Part shown: positions 49,644 through 58,070 of the stretch, one piece after another | Position numbering within the stretch: the first letter of the stretch is position 1 | Layout: every line of letters begins with the position of its first letter | Source of the DNA: Aedoeadaptatus coli | Lineage (GTDB): Bacteria; Bacillota; Clostridia; Tissierellales; Peptoniphilaceae | Reading direction: 5' to 3' | DNA: 64,000 nt | Assembly (NCBI RefSeq): GCF_900343085.1 | Contig: NZ_OPYI01000002.1 | Location: 98,919-162,918, forward strand | Position numbers and translations under genes: made by a program | The notes under the pieces: generated by a model | Database searches by the model: none | The model's input: the letters and a program-made list of their open reading frames with translations, nothing else | Told to the model about the DNA's origin: nothing

Positions 49644-50270
49644 ATGAACATTGGTCAAATCATTAAAGATAAGCGTATTCAGATGAATCTCTCTCAGCAA
49701 CAACTTGCTGATTTAATTGGTGTTAGCAAATCAGCGATTTCAAGGTACGAAAGTGGCGAAATTGGAAACATGGGTCTTGATAAGGCCCAATCGGTTGCCA
49801 AGGCGCTTAATATAGACCCGCTGATTTTGTTGGGTTATTCGAACCCTGAAAAAGAACCCGAACTCACCTTCGTCGATCTGTCTAACTACATAAAGATCCC
49901 CGTCGTCGGGAAGATCCCCGCAGGCGTGCCCATCGAGGCCATCGAAGACATCATCGAGACCATTGACATCCCCGAGGACTGGACCAAAGGCGACAAAGAG
50001 TTCATCGGCCTGAGAGTCTCCGGCGATAGCATGTACCCCGTCCTCCTCGATGGCGACACCGTCGTCATCCAAGTCCAACCGAACGCCGAAACCGGCGACA
50101 TCTGCGCCTGCTACGTCAACGGGTACGACGCCACCTTGAAGCGGATTTCTCTGACACCCACTTCCATCACCTTGAAACCGGAAAACCCCAACTACCCGCC
50201 CAAAACCTACACCCATCCGGGCGAAGTCACCATCGCCGGCAAAGTCGTCGAGGTAAGAAGAAAGTTATAA
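49644..50270 (+). CDS. CI-type repressor: XRE HTH plus S24/LexA peptidase
   Basis: A 208-residue repressor from ATG 49644 (AAAGGAGGG upstream). N-terminal XRE helix-turn-helix (SQQQLADLIGVSKSAISRYE), linker, and C-terminal S24 domain with the nucleophile in RVSGDSMYPVL and a lysine in ATLKRISL. RecA-stimulated self-cleavage would induce the prophage. The first about 215 bp are AT-rich; the rest is GC-rich with C-ending codons. Confidence 0.95.
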   Translation: MNIGQIIKDKRIQMNLSQQQLADLIGVSKSAISRYESGEIGNMGLDKAQSVAKALNIDPLILLGYSNPEKEPELTFVDLSNYIKIPVVGKIPAGVPIEAIEDIIETIDIPEDWTKGDKEFIGLRVSGDSMYPVLLDGDTVVIQVQPNAETGDICACYVNGYDATLKRISLTPTSITLKPENPNYPPKTYTHPGEVTIAGKVVEVRRKL

Positions 50271-50309
50271 AGGCTGAGATTTTCATATTTTAATTAGGAG
50301 GAAATTATT

Positions 50310-51296
50310 GTGTTCGTATTTGAGCTGGTTCAAAACAAAAATAACTCGTCAAAACGAAATAAAGGAGCGTCTTTAAACGAATTTCCTAAAGATTTCTGTG
50401 TCTTAGATTTAGAGACAACTGGGCTGAACCCTACCTATGATGAAATAATTGAAATAGGGATGTTAAAGGTTCGCGATAATAAGATAACAGATTCTTTTAC
50501 TTCTCTAGTTCGACCCGAAACAGTATACATAGAAGATGACGATGATGGAAACATAGTTGGTGAGTACTACATTGACGATTTTATAATTGAGTTAACAGGA
50601 ATAACAAATGAAATGCTTGCTCAGGCCCCTACACTTAAAGAAATTTCTAAGGAGGTATTCGAATTCATAGGCCGTGACGTTATAGTTGGGCATAACATAA
50701 ACTTTGATATCAATTTCCTCTATGACTTTATGGCCGCAAATTTCAATAATGAGCTTAACAATGATTATTGGGACCTGATGAAACTCTCTCGTAGAATATT
50801 AAAAGGTATAGACCGGCACCGTTTAATCGATTTGGCTGACTATTTTGGATACACTTTCACAGGTCATAGGGCTTTGAATGATTGTCAGGCAACCTTTGAT
50901 ATTATGGCTAAACTCAAGGCTTATGCCGTCGAGCACGACATAGAATACACAGTGTTGCCCAGCGGAAAAGCTATGAACTTAAAAAATCTAGAAACGACCG
51001 AGGCTAACATTGACCCTGAAAATTACTTTTATAACAAGTCAATTTGTTTTACCGGAAAACTTGAGCACTTTACGAGAAAGGAAGCCGCTCAAATCTGTGT
51101 GAATTTAGGGGCAAAATGCGAAAATTCAGTCACAAAGCATACAAACTTATTGGTTTTAGGTGGATTTGACTCCATCTCAAACGTAAAAGACAATAAATCT
51201 TCCAAGCTTAAAAAAGCGGAAAAGCTTATTTTATCCGGTCAAGATTTAGAGATTATGGATGAGAAACTATTTTTAGATACACTTCATGATTTATAG
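50310..51296 (+). CDS. DnaQ/PolC-type exonuclease fused to a BRCT domain
   Basis: A 328-residue protein from GTG 50310 (TAGGAGG upstream). A DEDDh exonuclease (about 28-200): Exo I FCVLDLETTGLNP, Exo II GHNINFDINFL, Exo III HRALNDCQATFD. A C-terminal BRCT domain follows (about 240-328; SICFTGKLEHFTRKEAAQI). The gene is AT-rich compared with phage structural genes and lies between repressor and integrase, where lysogeny-expressed accessory genes are common. Role unknown; a repair or defence function is possible. Confidence 0.9.
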   Translation: MFVFELVQNKNNSSKRNKGASLNEFPKDFCVLDLETTGLNPTYDEIIEIGMLKVRDNKITDSFTSLVRPETVYIEDDDDGNIVGEYYIDDFIIELTGITNEMLAQAPTLKEISKEVFEFIGRDVIVGHNINFDINFLYDFMAANFNNELNNDYWDLMKLSRRILKGIDRHRLIDLADYFGYTFTGHRALNDCQATFDIMAKLKAYAVEHDIEYTVLPSGKAMNLKNLETTEANIDPENYFYNKSICFTGKLEHFTRKEAAQICVNLGAKCENSVTKHTNLLVLGGFDSISNVKDNKSSKLKKAEKLILSGQDLEIMDEKLFLDTLHDL

Positions 51297-51300
51297 AAAT

Positions 51301-51336
51301 AAAAAAGCCCCTACCTGCTACAACAGGATAGGGGCT
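51301..51336 (+). terminator. Terminator-like hairpin after the exonuclease-BRCT gene
   Basis: GCCCCTA and TAGGGGC arms with an inner CCTG/CAGG pairing. T-run only on the minus side (AAAAAA on plus), so it may end leftward readthrough as well. A related element lies at 59776-59812. Confidence 0.6.
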
Positions 51337-51344
51337 AGTGTTTA

Positions 51345-51384
51345 GGCATGATATACCAAAAGCACAAGAAGAGTATATCATGCC
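51345..51384. repeat. 12-bp inverted repeat upstream of the integrase
   Basis: Perfect arms GGCATGATATAC / GTATATCATGCC separated by 16 bp, ending 18 bp before the integrase start. It covers the place where the integrase promoter or leader should be, so it may be an operator or a translation-controlling stem. Confidence 0.7.
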
Positions 51385-51402
51385 TCCCTAAAGGAGGAAA
51401 CC

Positions 51403-52932
51403 ATGAAAACAGCCGTCGCTTATGCACGCTTCTCTTCGGCGATGCAGCGGGAAGAGTCCATTGATGCCCAACTGCGGGCCATCACTGAGTACTGCACAAA
51501 AAACGACATCGCCCTCATCGGCCACTACATCGACATGGCGCAGTCCGCCACCACCGATGACCGGCCGGAGTTCCAACGCATGATCGCCGAGAGCGCCGAA
51601 AGAGATTACGACTACATCATCGTCCACAAGCTGGACCGCTTCGCTCGTAACCGTTACGATTCCGCCATATACAGTAAGAAAATCGAAGACAACGGGAAAA
51701 GGCTCCTCTCCGTCCTCGAGAAATTCGGCGACGGCCCCGAAGCCGTCATCTTCCGCTCCATCATCGAGGGCTTTAATGAGTACTACTCCAAGAACCTCGG
51801 CAGAGAAACCCGCAAGGGCCACCGGGAAAACGCCTATAAGGCCCTCTTCAACGGTGGAACACCGCCCCTCGGCTACGACATCAACGACGAAAACCAATAC
51901 GTCATCAACGACTACGAGGCCGAAGCCGTTCGCCTTATCTTCTCTATGTATATCGACGGCTACAGCTACCTGGAAATCATCGACCGCTTAAACGGCCTCG
52001 GCTATCGCACGAAAAGGGGCGGGCTTTTTAAAAAGACATCACTGACCGAGATCCTACGCCAGGAAAAATACATCGGCCGCTACATCTTCGGCAAGACCGA
52101 CTACCGCCCCGGAGAACCGAGAAACACCCACCGCTACGCCAACGAAGAAGACATGATCATACTCGACGACGCGATTCCCGCCATACTGACAAAGGAGGTT
52201 TGGGCAATGGCCAAACAAAGAAGAGAGAAAAACAAGCAAGTCCCCTCAGCCCGTCGCAACACCACCCGCTCCGGCGGCTATCCGCTTACAGGGCATCTCT
52301 ACTGCAAGCATTGCGGCTCCCCAATGGTCGGATCTTCCCGCACCGGCGGAAGCGGGAAGCGGTACTACTACTATGAATGTACGGCCAAGAGCCGAAGAGA
52401 ATGCGACGCACGCGCCATACGTGCCGACAAGCTCGAATCCCTACTCTTCGATGCCCTGGATGATTACCTCTTCGGGCATAATTACATCGACAACATGGTG
52501 GATGCCCTTTTCGCCTACCTCTCTTCGGAGAAAGAAGATCCACGGGAAGACGAGAAGAGAGAGTTGAAAAAGAAAATCGCCGATGCGGGAAAGAAAATAG
52601 AAAACATTACAAATGCCATTGCATCCGGAACATCCTCTCAGACGCTCCTAGATAAACTTACAGCCCTTGAAACCGAAAAGACACAGCTCGAGTCGACACT
52701 ACGAGAAAGCGACCTGAAACAGGCGCACATCGCCTTACTGAGGGAAGACGTGGAAGACTTTGTGCGAAAATACGACAGCATAAAAAAATACGACCGACAA
52801 GAACGTTCAAAACTTATGAGCATCTTTGTCGATCGTATTGAAGTTGATACACCCCGCGTTTATGTGACATTTAACGTTTCCGCTAATGACATAAATCGTG
52901 AGTGTTTGCATGGTGCGGAGAAAGGGACTTGA
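51403..52932 (+). CDS. Large serine integrase, C-terminus set by the att site
   Basis: A 509-residue serine recombinase from ATG 51403 (AAAGGAGG upstream). Resolvase domain (about 1-150; AYARFSSAMQREESIDAQ, catalytic serine near residue 12), recombinase domain (about 160-260), zinc ribbon (YCKHCGSPMVGSS ... ECDARAIR, about 300-340) and a coiled coil (about 380-450). The last codons cross the att core and its stop TGA lies inside tRNA-Leu(GAG). In the excised circle the frame would continue 17 codons past the core. Confidence 0.96.
   Translation: MKTAVAYARFSSAMQREESIDAQLRAITEYCTKNDIALIGHYIDMAQSATTDDRPEFQRMIAESAERDYDYIIVHKLDRFARNRYDSAIYSKKIEDNGKRLLSVLEKFGDGPEAVIFRSIIEGFNEYYSKNLGRETRKGHRENAYKALFNGGTPPLGYDINDENQYVINDYEAEAVRLIFSMYIDGYSYLEIIDRLNGLGYRTKRGGLFKKTSLTEILRQEKYIGRYIFGKTDYRPGEPRNTHRYANEEDMIILDDAIPAILTKEVWAMAKQRREKNKQVPSARRNTTRSGGYPLTGHLYCKHCGSPMVGSSRTGGSGKRYYYYECTAKSRRECDARAIRADKLESLLFDALDDYLFGHNYIDNMVDALFAYLSSEKEDPREDEKRELKKKIADAGKKIENITNAIASGTSSQTLLDKLTALETEKTQLESTLRESDLKQAHIALLREDVEDFVRKYDSIKKYDRQERSKLMSIFVDRIEVDTPRVYVTFNVSANDINRECLHGAEKGT
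52906..52922. other. attR core (17 bp)
   Basis: TTGCATGGTGCGGAGAA identical to attL at 13683-13699. It is the junction of phage DNA (integrase end) and the tRNA-Leu(GAG) 3' end. Confidence 0.92.
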
Positions 52933-52997
52933 ACCCTCACGTGATGACTCACACATGCCCCTCAAACATGCCTGTCTGCCGATTCCAGCATCTCCGC
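52911..52997 (-). tRNA. tRNA-Leu(GAG), prophage integration target
   Basis: An 87-nt class II tRNA with encoded CCA, acceptor GCGGAGA/TCTCCGC, anticodon loop TTGAGGG (GAG), T-arm AGGGTTCAAGTCCCT. Integration keeps the full tRNA sequence because the core duplicates its last 12 nt. Its original terminator is now left of attL. Its 3' 22 bp overlap the integrase ORF on the opposite strand. Confidence 0.95.
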
Positions 52998-53082
52998 TCA
53001 TCACAGGAATAAATTATAACACAGGCTTTTTGCTTTGTAAATCACTTTTTACGAATTTTCGCAGGTCTTTTCCATTTGCAGG

Positions 53083-53118
53083 AAAAAGGCCTCGCCCGAC
53101 GCCTCGGGCGGGGTTTTA
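53083..53118 (-). terminator. Terminator of the peptide-binding protein gene
   Basis: On the minus strand a 10-bp GC stem (CCCCGCCCGA/TCGGGCGAGG) and a CCTTTTTCC tail, 16 bp after the stop codon of 53129-54826. Confidence 0.85.
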
Positions 53119-53128
53119 CTTTTCCTAT

Positions 53129-54826
53129 TTATTTTTCCGAGTTCTTCGCCCTATCTTTTCCCGCCAATGTCACATCGTCGATGCCGTTAAAGACATTAAA
53201 GGCGTTGGGACGCATGCGCCCTTTCACTCGCGGCCCGGTGACCAGGACATTTTGCTTAAACACCAGGGGAATGTAGGGCACATCGTCGCGAAAGATTTTG
53301 TACACGGCGTCGGTGGCTTCTTTTCGCTCCCCTTCCTCTTGGGCATGGGCCAATTTCTTTAGAGCCTCGTCCATGGCGGGATTGCTGTATCGACTGATAT
53401 TCATGCCGCCGATACCGCCGGATGAAAGCACCGAGGATAGATTGACCACGGCGGAAAAATCCATGCCCACGACGGCCAGCTGGTAGTTTCCGCTTTGAAG
53501 GGCGCGCGCAAATTGATCGGCCTCGGGCTCGGTCTTCTTTTGTCCCTCCTCGCTCACCGCCTGCATGTCGACGGCGTCTTTCACGCGGGAGCGGATGCCG
53601 ATTTTTTTCAGATCTTCCGACACCAGTTGGGCCTCGGTTTTCAGGCGATGGTTGACCCCGTTTGTAAGGATGGTAAGATTTAATGCCTCCCCGTTTTTCC
53701 CTTCACGGAAACCGTCGCCGTCCACATCTTTGTAGCCGGCCTTGTTCAGCATGTCCATGGCGCCGTCCACGCTTAAATAGGATTCTTCCTTGGCAAAGGT
53801 GCCGGCGGAAAGCTTCGGATTCACAAAAAAGTTGGCCATGGTGCCTTGAGACAGATAGAGGCTGTCGATAATGCGCTCTTTGTTTATGGCGAGATCCAGG
53901 GCCCGTCGCAGATGCGGATCACTTAACAGGGGATCCTGCGTGTTCATGCTCAGCACTTCCACCCGCTGAGTTTCGTAGGGCTCCACGGCGCTCTTCTCGT
54001 CGCTTTTGTAGCGATCCCACGTGTAGTCGTCCACGACAAAGAGATCGATCTGTCCCGCGTCGTAGGCCTGTTGAATGGCTTTATTGTCCGACAAAATTAA
54101 GCCCACGATGCCGTCGATGTAGGGCAGTTTTCCGTAATAGTTCGGATTTTTTTCCAGATAAATCTTCTTGTTCTTTTCCCATTTTTTCAGGAGGAAAGGC
54201 CCGGAGCCCACCACGTCGAAATTTTCGGCATCGAGCATGGCTTCTTCCGAGTAAATATGGGCGGGCAAAATGGGAAAGCTCAGGAGTTCCGGGTAATTGC
54301 CGTAGCTTTGATTGAATTCGAAGTCGATGTTTCGATCGTCGAAGATCACGGCTTTGGCCACCGTATCCAAGTCGGTGCCGGCGCCGATCCCCGGCGTACG
54401 GTGAAAGAGCCTGCTATAAGGCGATTCCGCCGGCGCGTGTTTCACCGCAAGAAAAGTCGCGGCCACATCCTTCGTCGTAATGGGCGTGCCATCTTGCCAG
54501 TAAATGCCTTTTCTCAAGGTGACGGAAACGCGCCGTCCCTCGTCGGAGGTCTCCACGTGCTCCGCCAAAGAGGGCACCAGGCGGCCGCTGCCTTCGTATT
54601 CGAAAAGCCGATCGAAGAGCAGGTGGCTCAATTGAAAATACGAACGATTTTGCGTCAAAAGCGGATTCAGGGTATCGAAGTTCGTGAGGGGCACGGTGAG
54701 GGTGCCGCCTCCTCCGGCGCCGTCGTCGGTTCCCTTTTCCTCCACCACCGTTTTGGATCCCCCCATGCCGCAGGCGGTTAAGAGCAAAAGGCACAGGAGG
54801 AGGATGGTCCCCTTACATCGTTTCAC
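53129..54826 (-). CDS. Peptide ABC transporter substrate-binding lipoprotein (DppA/OppA family)
   Basis: A 565-residue family 5 solute-binding protein. Signal peptide with lipobox LLTAC (lipidated cysteine about residue 19), then the SBP_bac_5 fold (LRKGIYWQDGTPITTKDVAATF, LDLAINKERIIDSLYLSQG, VVGMDFSAV). It binds oligopeptides outside the membrane. No permease or ATPase genes are adjacent; it follows coaE with a 14-bp overlap, so it may work with permeases encoded elsewhere. Confidence 0.93.
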   Translation of the reverse strand: MKRCKGTILLLCLLLLTACGMGGSKTVVEEKGTDDGAGGGGTLTVPLTNFDTLNPLLTQNRSYFQLSHLLFDRLFEYEGSGRLVPSLAEHVETSDEGRRVSVTLRKGIYWQDGTPITTKDVAATFLAVKHAPAESPYSRLFHRTPGIGAGTDLDTVAKAVIFDDRNIDFEFNQSYGNYPELLSFPILPAHIYSEEAMLDAENFDVVGSGPFLLKKWEKNKKIYLEKNPNYYGKLPYIDGIVGLILSDNKAIQQAYDAGQIDLFVVDDYTWDRYKSDEKSAVEPYETQRVEVLSMNTQDPLLSDPHLRRALDLAINKERIIDSLYLSQGTMANFFVNPKLSAGTFAKEESYLSVDGAMDMLNKAGYKDVDGDGFREGKNGEALNLTILTNGVNHRLKTEAQLVSEDLKKIGIRSRVKDAVDMQAVSEEGQKKTEPEADQFARALQSGNYQLAVVGMDFSAVVNLSSVLSSGGIGGMNISRYSNPAMDEALKKLAHAQEEGERKEATDAVYKIFRDDVPYIPLVFKQNVLVTGPRVKGRMRPNAFNVFNGIDDVTLAGKDRAKNSEK

Positions 54827-55424
54827 CGGGCAGAGCCTCCAATGCGTCGTCCACTTGATTGTAGAGATTCATTAAATCGCCGGAATTGTCGAAGATCACG
54901 GTGGCCAACTTTTTCTTTTCCTCGAGGGGCATTTGCGAGGCGATTTTTTCCTTGGCGTAGGCTTCGTCAATATTGTCCCGGGCCATGAGGCGGGCGAGCT
55001 GCACGTCCTCGTCGGCGTCCACGAGCCAGATGGCGTCGAAGTCCAGGCCGTTTTCTTTTATATCGTCGATCTGCTCAAAAAGCAGGGGCACGTCGTAGAA
55101 AACGAGGCCGTGGAAATTCTCCGACAAATCGAGCATGGCGCGGACGATGGCCGGATGCATGATTTCATTCAGTCGGTTGCGGGCGTTTTCGTCTGAAAAC
55201 ACGCGCTTGCCCAATTTGTCCCGGTCCAAGTTGCCGTCAGATTGGATCATGTCTTCTCCGAAGATGTCGGCGATTTCTTTTAATGTGTCCGATCCCGGAT
55301 GGACCAGATCTCTGGCAATGGCATCGGCGTCGATGACCGGAAAGCCCAGGCCCAACAAGTAGGCGGTCAAGACGCTTTTTCCCGAGGCAATGGAGCCCGT
55401 AATGCCGATTTTATTTTGTTTCAT
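54813..55424 (-). CDS. coaE: Dephospho-CoA kinase
   Basis: A 203-residue P-loop kinase for the last step of coenzyme A synthesis. Walker A GITGSIASGKSVLTAYL, the DADAIARDLV motif and the conserved VFSDENARNRLNEIMHP segment are present. The start overlaps the polA stop by 14 bp, the classic polA-coaE pair of Firmicutes. Confidence 0.96.
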   Translation of the reverse strand: MKQNKIGITGSIASGKSVLTAYLLGLGFPVIDADAIARDLVHPGSDTLKEIADIFGEDMIQSDGNLDRDKLGKRVFSDENARNRLNEIMHPAIVRAMLDLSENFHGLVFYDVPLLFEQIDDIKENGLDFDAIWLVDADEDVQLARLMARDNIDEAYAKEKIASQMPLEEKKKLATVIFDNSGDLMNLYNQVDDALEALPGETM

Positions 55425-58047
55425 ACCAATTTTCCCCCGTTTCCACTTCTACTTTTACGGGAATCGCCAGTGGCAAGGCCGATTCCATGGTTTCAACCAA
55501 CAGTTTCTTTACCCGCTCCCCGTCTTCTTTGTCCGCCTCGAGGATCAATTCGTCGTGGACTTGAAGCAGGAGCTTGGCCCGAAGGCCTTCGTCTTTTAAT
55601 TTCCGGTAAACGGCCACCATGGCTTTTTTCATCATGTCCGCCGCCGTCCCCTGAATGGGCATGTTCAGCGCCACCCGCTCGCCGAAGGAGCGCACGCTGA
55701 AATTTTTCGCCGCCAGCTCGGGAATGTAGCGCCGGCGGTGGAACAGGGTTTCCACATAGCCTTGGGCCTTTCCCGTTTCCACAATATCTTCCATAAATTG
55801 ATGGACGCCGCTGAATTTATTCAGGTAATTGTCAATGTATTCCTTGGCTTCTTTTCTCGGAATATCCAAATCCTGCGACAGACCGTAATCGCTGATGCCG
55901 TAGACGATGCCGAAGTTCACGGCCTTGGCCCTGGAGCGCATCAGGCTCGTCACATCCTCGGGATCCACGTGAAAGACCTGAGATGCCGTGGTGGTGTGAA
56001 TGTCGGCGCCGTCGTTAAAGGCTTTTTGCATGACCGCATCTCCGGAAATGTGCGCCAAAATCCGAAGCTCGATTTGGGAATAGTCCGCGTCGATAAATTC
56101 CGCCCCTTCCCGCGGCAAAAAGGCCTTTCGAATACTTCGGCCCACGTCGGTTTTAATGGGGATGTTTTGCAAATTGGGGTTGGTCGAAGAGATCCTTCCC
56201 GTGGCCGTAATGGTCTGTTGAAATTGGGAGTGGATCTTTCCGTCCGGAGCGATTTCCGCCTTGAGTCCCTCCACGTAGGTGGATTGAATTTTCGCCAACT
56301 GGCGATACTTTAAAATGTCCTCGACGATGGTGTGTTCCTTCCGGATTTTCTCCAACACATCCTGACTGGTGCTGAAGCCGGTCTTCGTCTTTTTAATGGG
56401 CGTCAATTTTAAATCTTCAAAGAGCACTTCCGCCAATTGCTTCGTGCTGTTGATGTTAAATTCCCTGCCCGCGTCCTCGTAAATAGACGCTTCCAGGCCT
56501 TGGATCTCTTCAGCCAGGGCGTCGCCGATTTCATCCAGTACCTTTTCGTCGACGATAATCCCCTCATGTTCCATGGACGCCAAGGTTTCCACCAAAGGCA
56601 TTTCGATAGCGGAGAACAGTTCCCACATATCCAAATCCTTCAGCTTCTCTTCCTGCGCCGCCATAACTTTGGGCAGGTAGCTGTATAGTCGCGACAGGTA
56701 GCCGACGACGTCATCTTCCGCTTCGAGTAGGGATTTTTTGCTTTTTCCCTTCCCCAAAAATTCTTCCGGCGCCGCAATGGTTTGGTTTTCGTAGAGACCG
56801 ATTAAGTGAGACGCTTCGTAATTGGATTTCGTGGGATCCAGCAAATACTCGGCCACGGACGCGTCGAAGACGACATTTGCAGGCTCGATCCCGTAGTGGA
56901 AGGCGAATAAAAAGAGCTCTTTTAAATCGCTTCCCACAATGGCCACGGATGCGTCTTCCAAAATGCCTTTTAAGCGCAAAAATTCCGCCCTATCAGGCGA
57001 CTTGACGATGTAAGCCTTGCCGCCTGCGGAAAGAAGCAAATAATCCACCTTGCCGTCGAAATAAGGGCGACCCTCCGCCATCAAGTGGATCATAACCTTC
57101 TCGGCCCCTTCCAGGCCCTTGACGGCCTCGTTCATGGACGCGAGGGGCAAGTCATTTACTTCGGCCTCTTCCGCCTCTTCTTCACCGGGAAGGCGCCGCA
57201 TAAGGGTAAAGAATTCGTACTCACTGTAAAGAGCCCGCAGGGCGTCGAGATCGTAAGGCTTTCGCTTTAATTCCTCGATATCGAAATCCAGGGGAATCGT
57301 CGTAATAATCGTGCCGAGCTTCTTGCTCAAAAAGGCCTGTTGCTTAAATTTTTCGAGATTTTCCTTTCGCTTCTTGCCGCTAATGGCATCGAGATTCTCG
57401 TAAACCCCTTCAATGGACCCGTATTCATGGATCAACTTTATGCCCGTCTTTTCACCGATCCCCGGCACACCGGGAATATTGTCGCTGTTGTCTCCCATAA
57501 GCCCCTTCAGGTCGATGAGCTGCTCCGGCGTCATGCCGTATTCCTCTTCGATGCGGGCCACATCGTAGACTTCCAGATTCGTGATGCCCTTTTTCGTCAT
57601 AAGGACGTCGATGCCCTCTTCGACTAATTGAAAATAATCCCGATCGCCGGTAAGCAAATAAACTTTTTTCCCGGCGGCGCGGCCCATTTTCGCCACGGTG
57701 CCCGCCAGGTCGTCGGCCTCATATTCCGGGGAGTCCACGGTTTCTATGCCCATGGTCTTTAAAATTTTCATGAGATAAGGCCACTGCTCGTCTAATTCCG
57801 AAGGCGTCTTCTGCCGCGTGCCCTTGTACTCCGCGTAAAGATCGTGGCGGAAGGTGCGCCCCTTTTGATCGAAACACACGAGCAAATACCCGGGATCGAT
57901 AAGGTCCACGGCATTTTCCATCATGGACACGAAGCCGTAGACCGCGTTGGTGTACAGCCCCCGCTTCGTCTTTAACAAAGGCAAGGCGTAAAAGGCCCGA
58001 AAAAACAAACTGCTTCCGTCTATTATTAAAATCGTATCTTTATTCAT
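55411..58047 (-). CDS. polA: DNA polymerase I
   Basis: An 878-residue enzyme: 5'-3' exonuclease (about 1-290; IDGSSLFFRAFYALP, GLMGDNSDNIPGVPGIGEKT), a proofreading-like domain that lacks the DxE of motif I (inactive, as in many Firmicutes PolI), and a polymerase domain (motif A DADYSQIELRILAHISG, motif B RSRAKAVNFGIVYG, motif C LLQVHDELILEAD). It removes RNA primers and fills gaps. A TATAAT lies about 20 bp before the start. Confidence 0.97.
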   Translation of the reverse strand: MNKDTILIIDGSSLFFRAFYALPLLKTKRGLYTNAVYGFVSMMENAVDLIDPGYLLVCFDQKGRTFRHDLYAEYKGTRQKTPSELDEQWPYLMKILKTMGIETVDSPEYEADDLAGTVAKMGRAAGKKVYLLTGDRDYFQLVEEGIDVLMTKKGITNLEVYDVARIEEEYGMTPEQLIDLKGLMGDNSDNIPGVPGIGEKTGIKLIHEYGSIEGVYENLDAISGKKRKENLEKFKQQAFLSKKLGTIITTIPLDFDIEELKRKPYDLDALRALYSEYEFFTLMRRLPGEEEAEEAEVNDLPLASMNEAVKGLEGAEKVMIHLMAEGRPYFDGKVDYLLLSAGGKAYIVKSPDRAEFLRLKGILEDASVAIVGSDLKELFLFAFHYGIEPANVVFDASVAEYLLDPTKSNYEASHLIGLYENQTIAAPEEFLGKGKSKKSLLEAEDDVVGYLSRLYSYLPKVMAAQEEKLKDLDMWELFSAIEMPLVETLASMEHEGIIVDEKVLDEIGDALAEEIQGLEASIYEDAGREFNINSTKQLAEVLFEDLKLTPIKKTKTGFSTSQDVLEKIRKEHTIVEDILKYRQLAKIQSTYVEGLKAEIAPDGKIHSQFQQTITATGRISSTNPNLQNIPIKTDVGRSIRKAFLPREGAEFIDADYSQIELRILAHISGDAVMQKAFNDGADIHTTTASQVFHVDPEDVTSLMRSRAKAVNFGIVYGISDYGLSQDLDIPRKEAKEYIDNYLNKFSGVHQFMEDIVETGKAQGYVETLFHRRRYIPELAAKNFSVRSFGERVALNMPIQGTAADMMKKAMVAVYRKLKDEGLRAKLLLQVHDELILEADKEDGERVKKLLVETMESALPLAIPVKVEVETGENWYETK

Positions 58048-58064
58048 GGGTCCTCCTTGCCTTT

Positions 58065-58070
58065 ATTATA
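58065..58070 (-). promoter_or_regulatory. -10 box of the polA-coaE operon
   Basis: TATAAT on the minus strand, 18 bp before the polA start and its AGGAGG site. No clear -35. Confidence 0.45.

Larger units (their letters stand above)
13683..52922. mobile_element. Complete-looking 39.2-kb prophage with PBSX-type contractile tail
   Basis: It is bounded by direct 17-bp copies of TTGCATGGTGCGGAGAA. All functional modules are present: large serine integrase, CI/Cro-like switch, replication, terminase, HK97-type head, sheath/tube/baseplate, lysis. The order of tail genes follows Bacillus PBSX xkdK-xkdU. No broken essential gene was seen, so it may be inducible. The integration site is the 3' end of tRNA-Leu(GAG). 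Confidence 0.95.

Noticed and set aside
55411..58047. A proofreading exonuclease in host PolA
   Set aside because: The DxE of exonuclease motif I is not present at the expected place, so the domain is probably inactive as in other Firmicutes.
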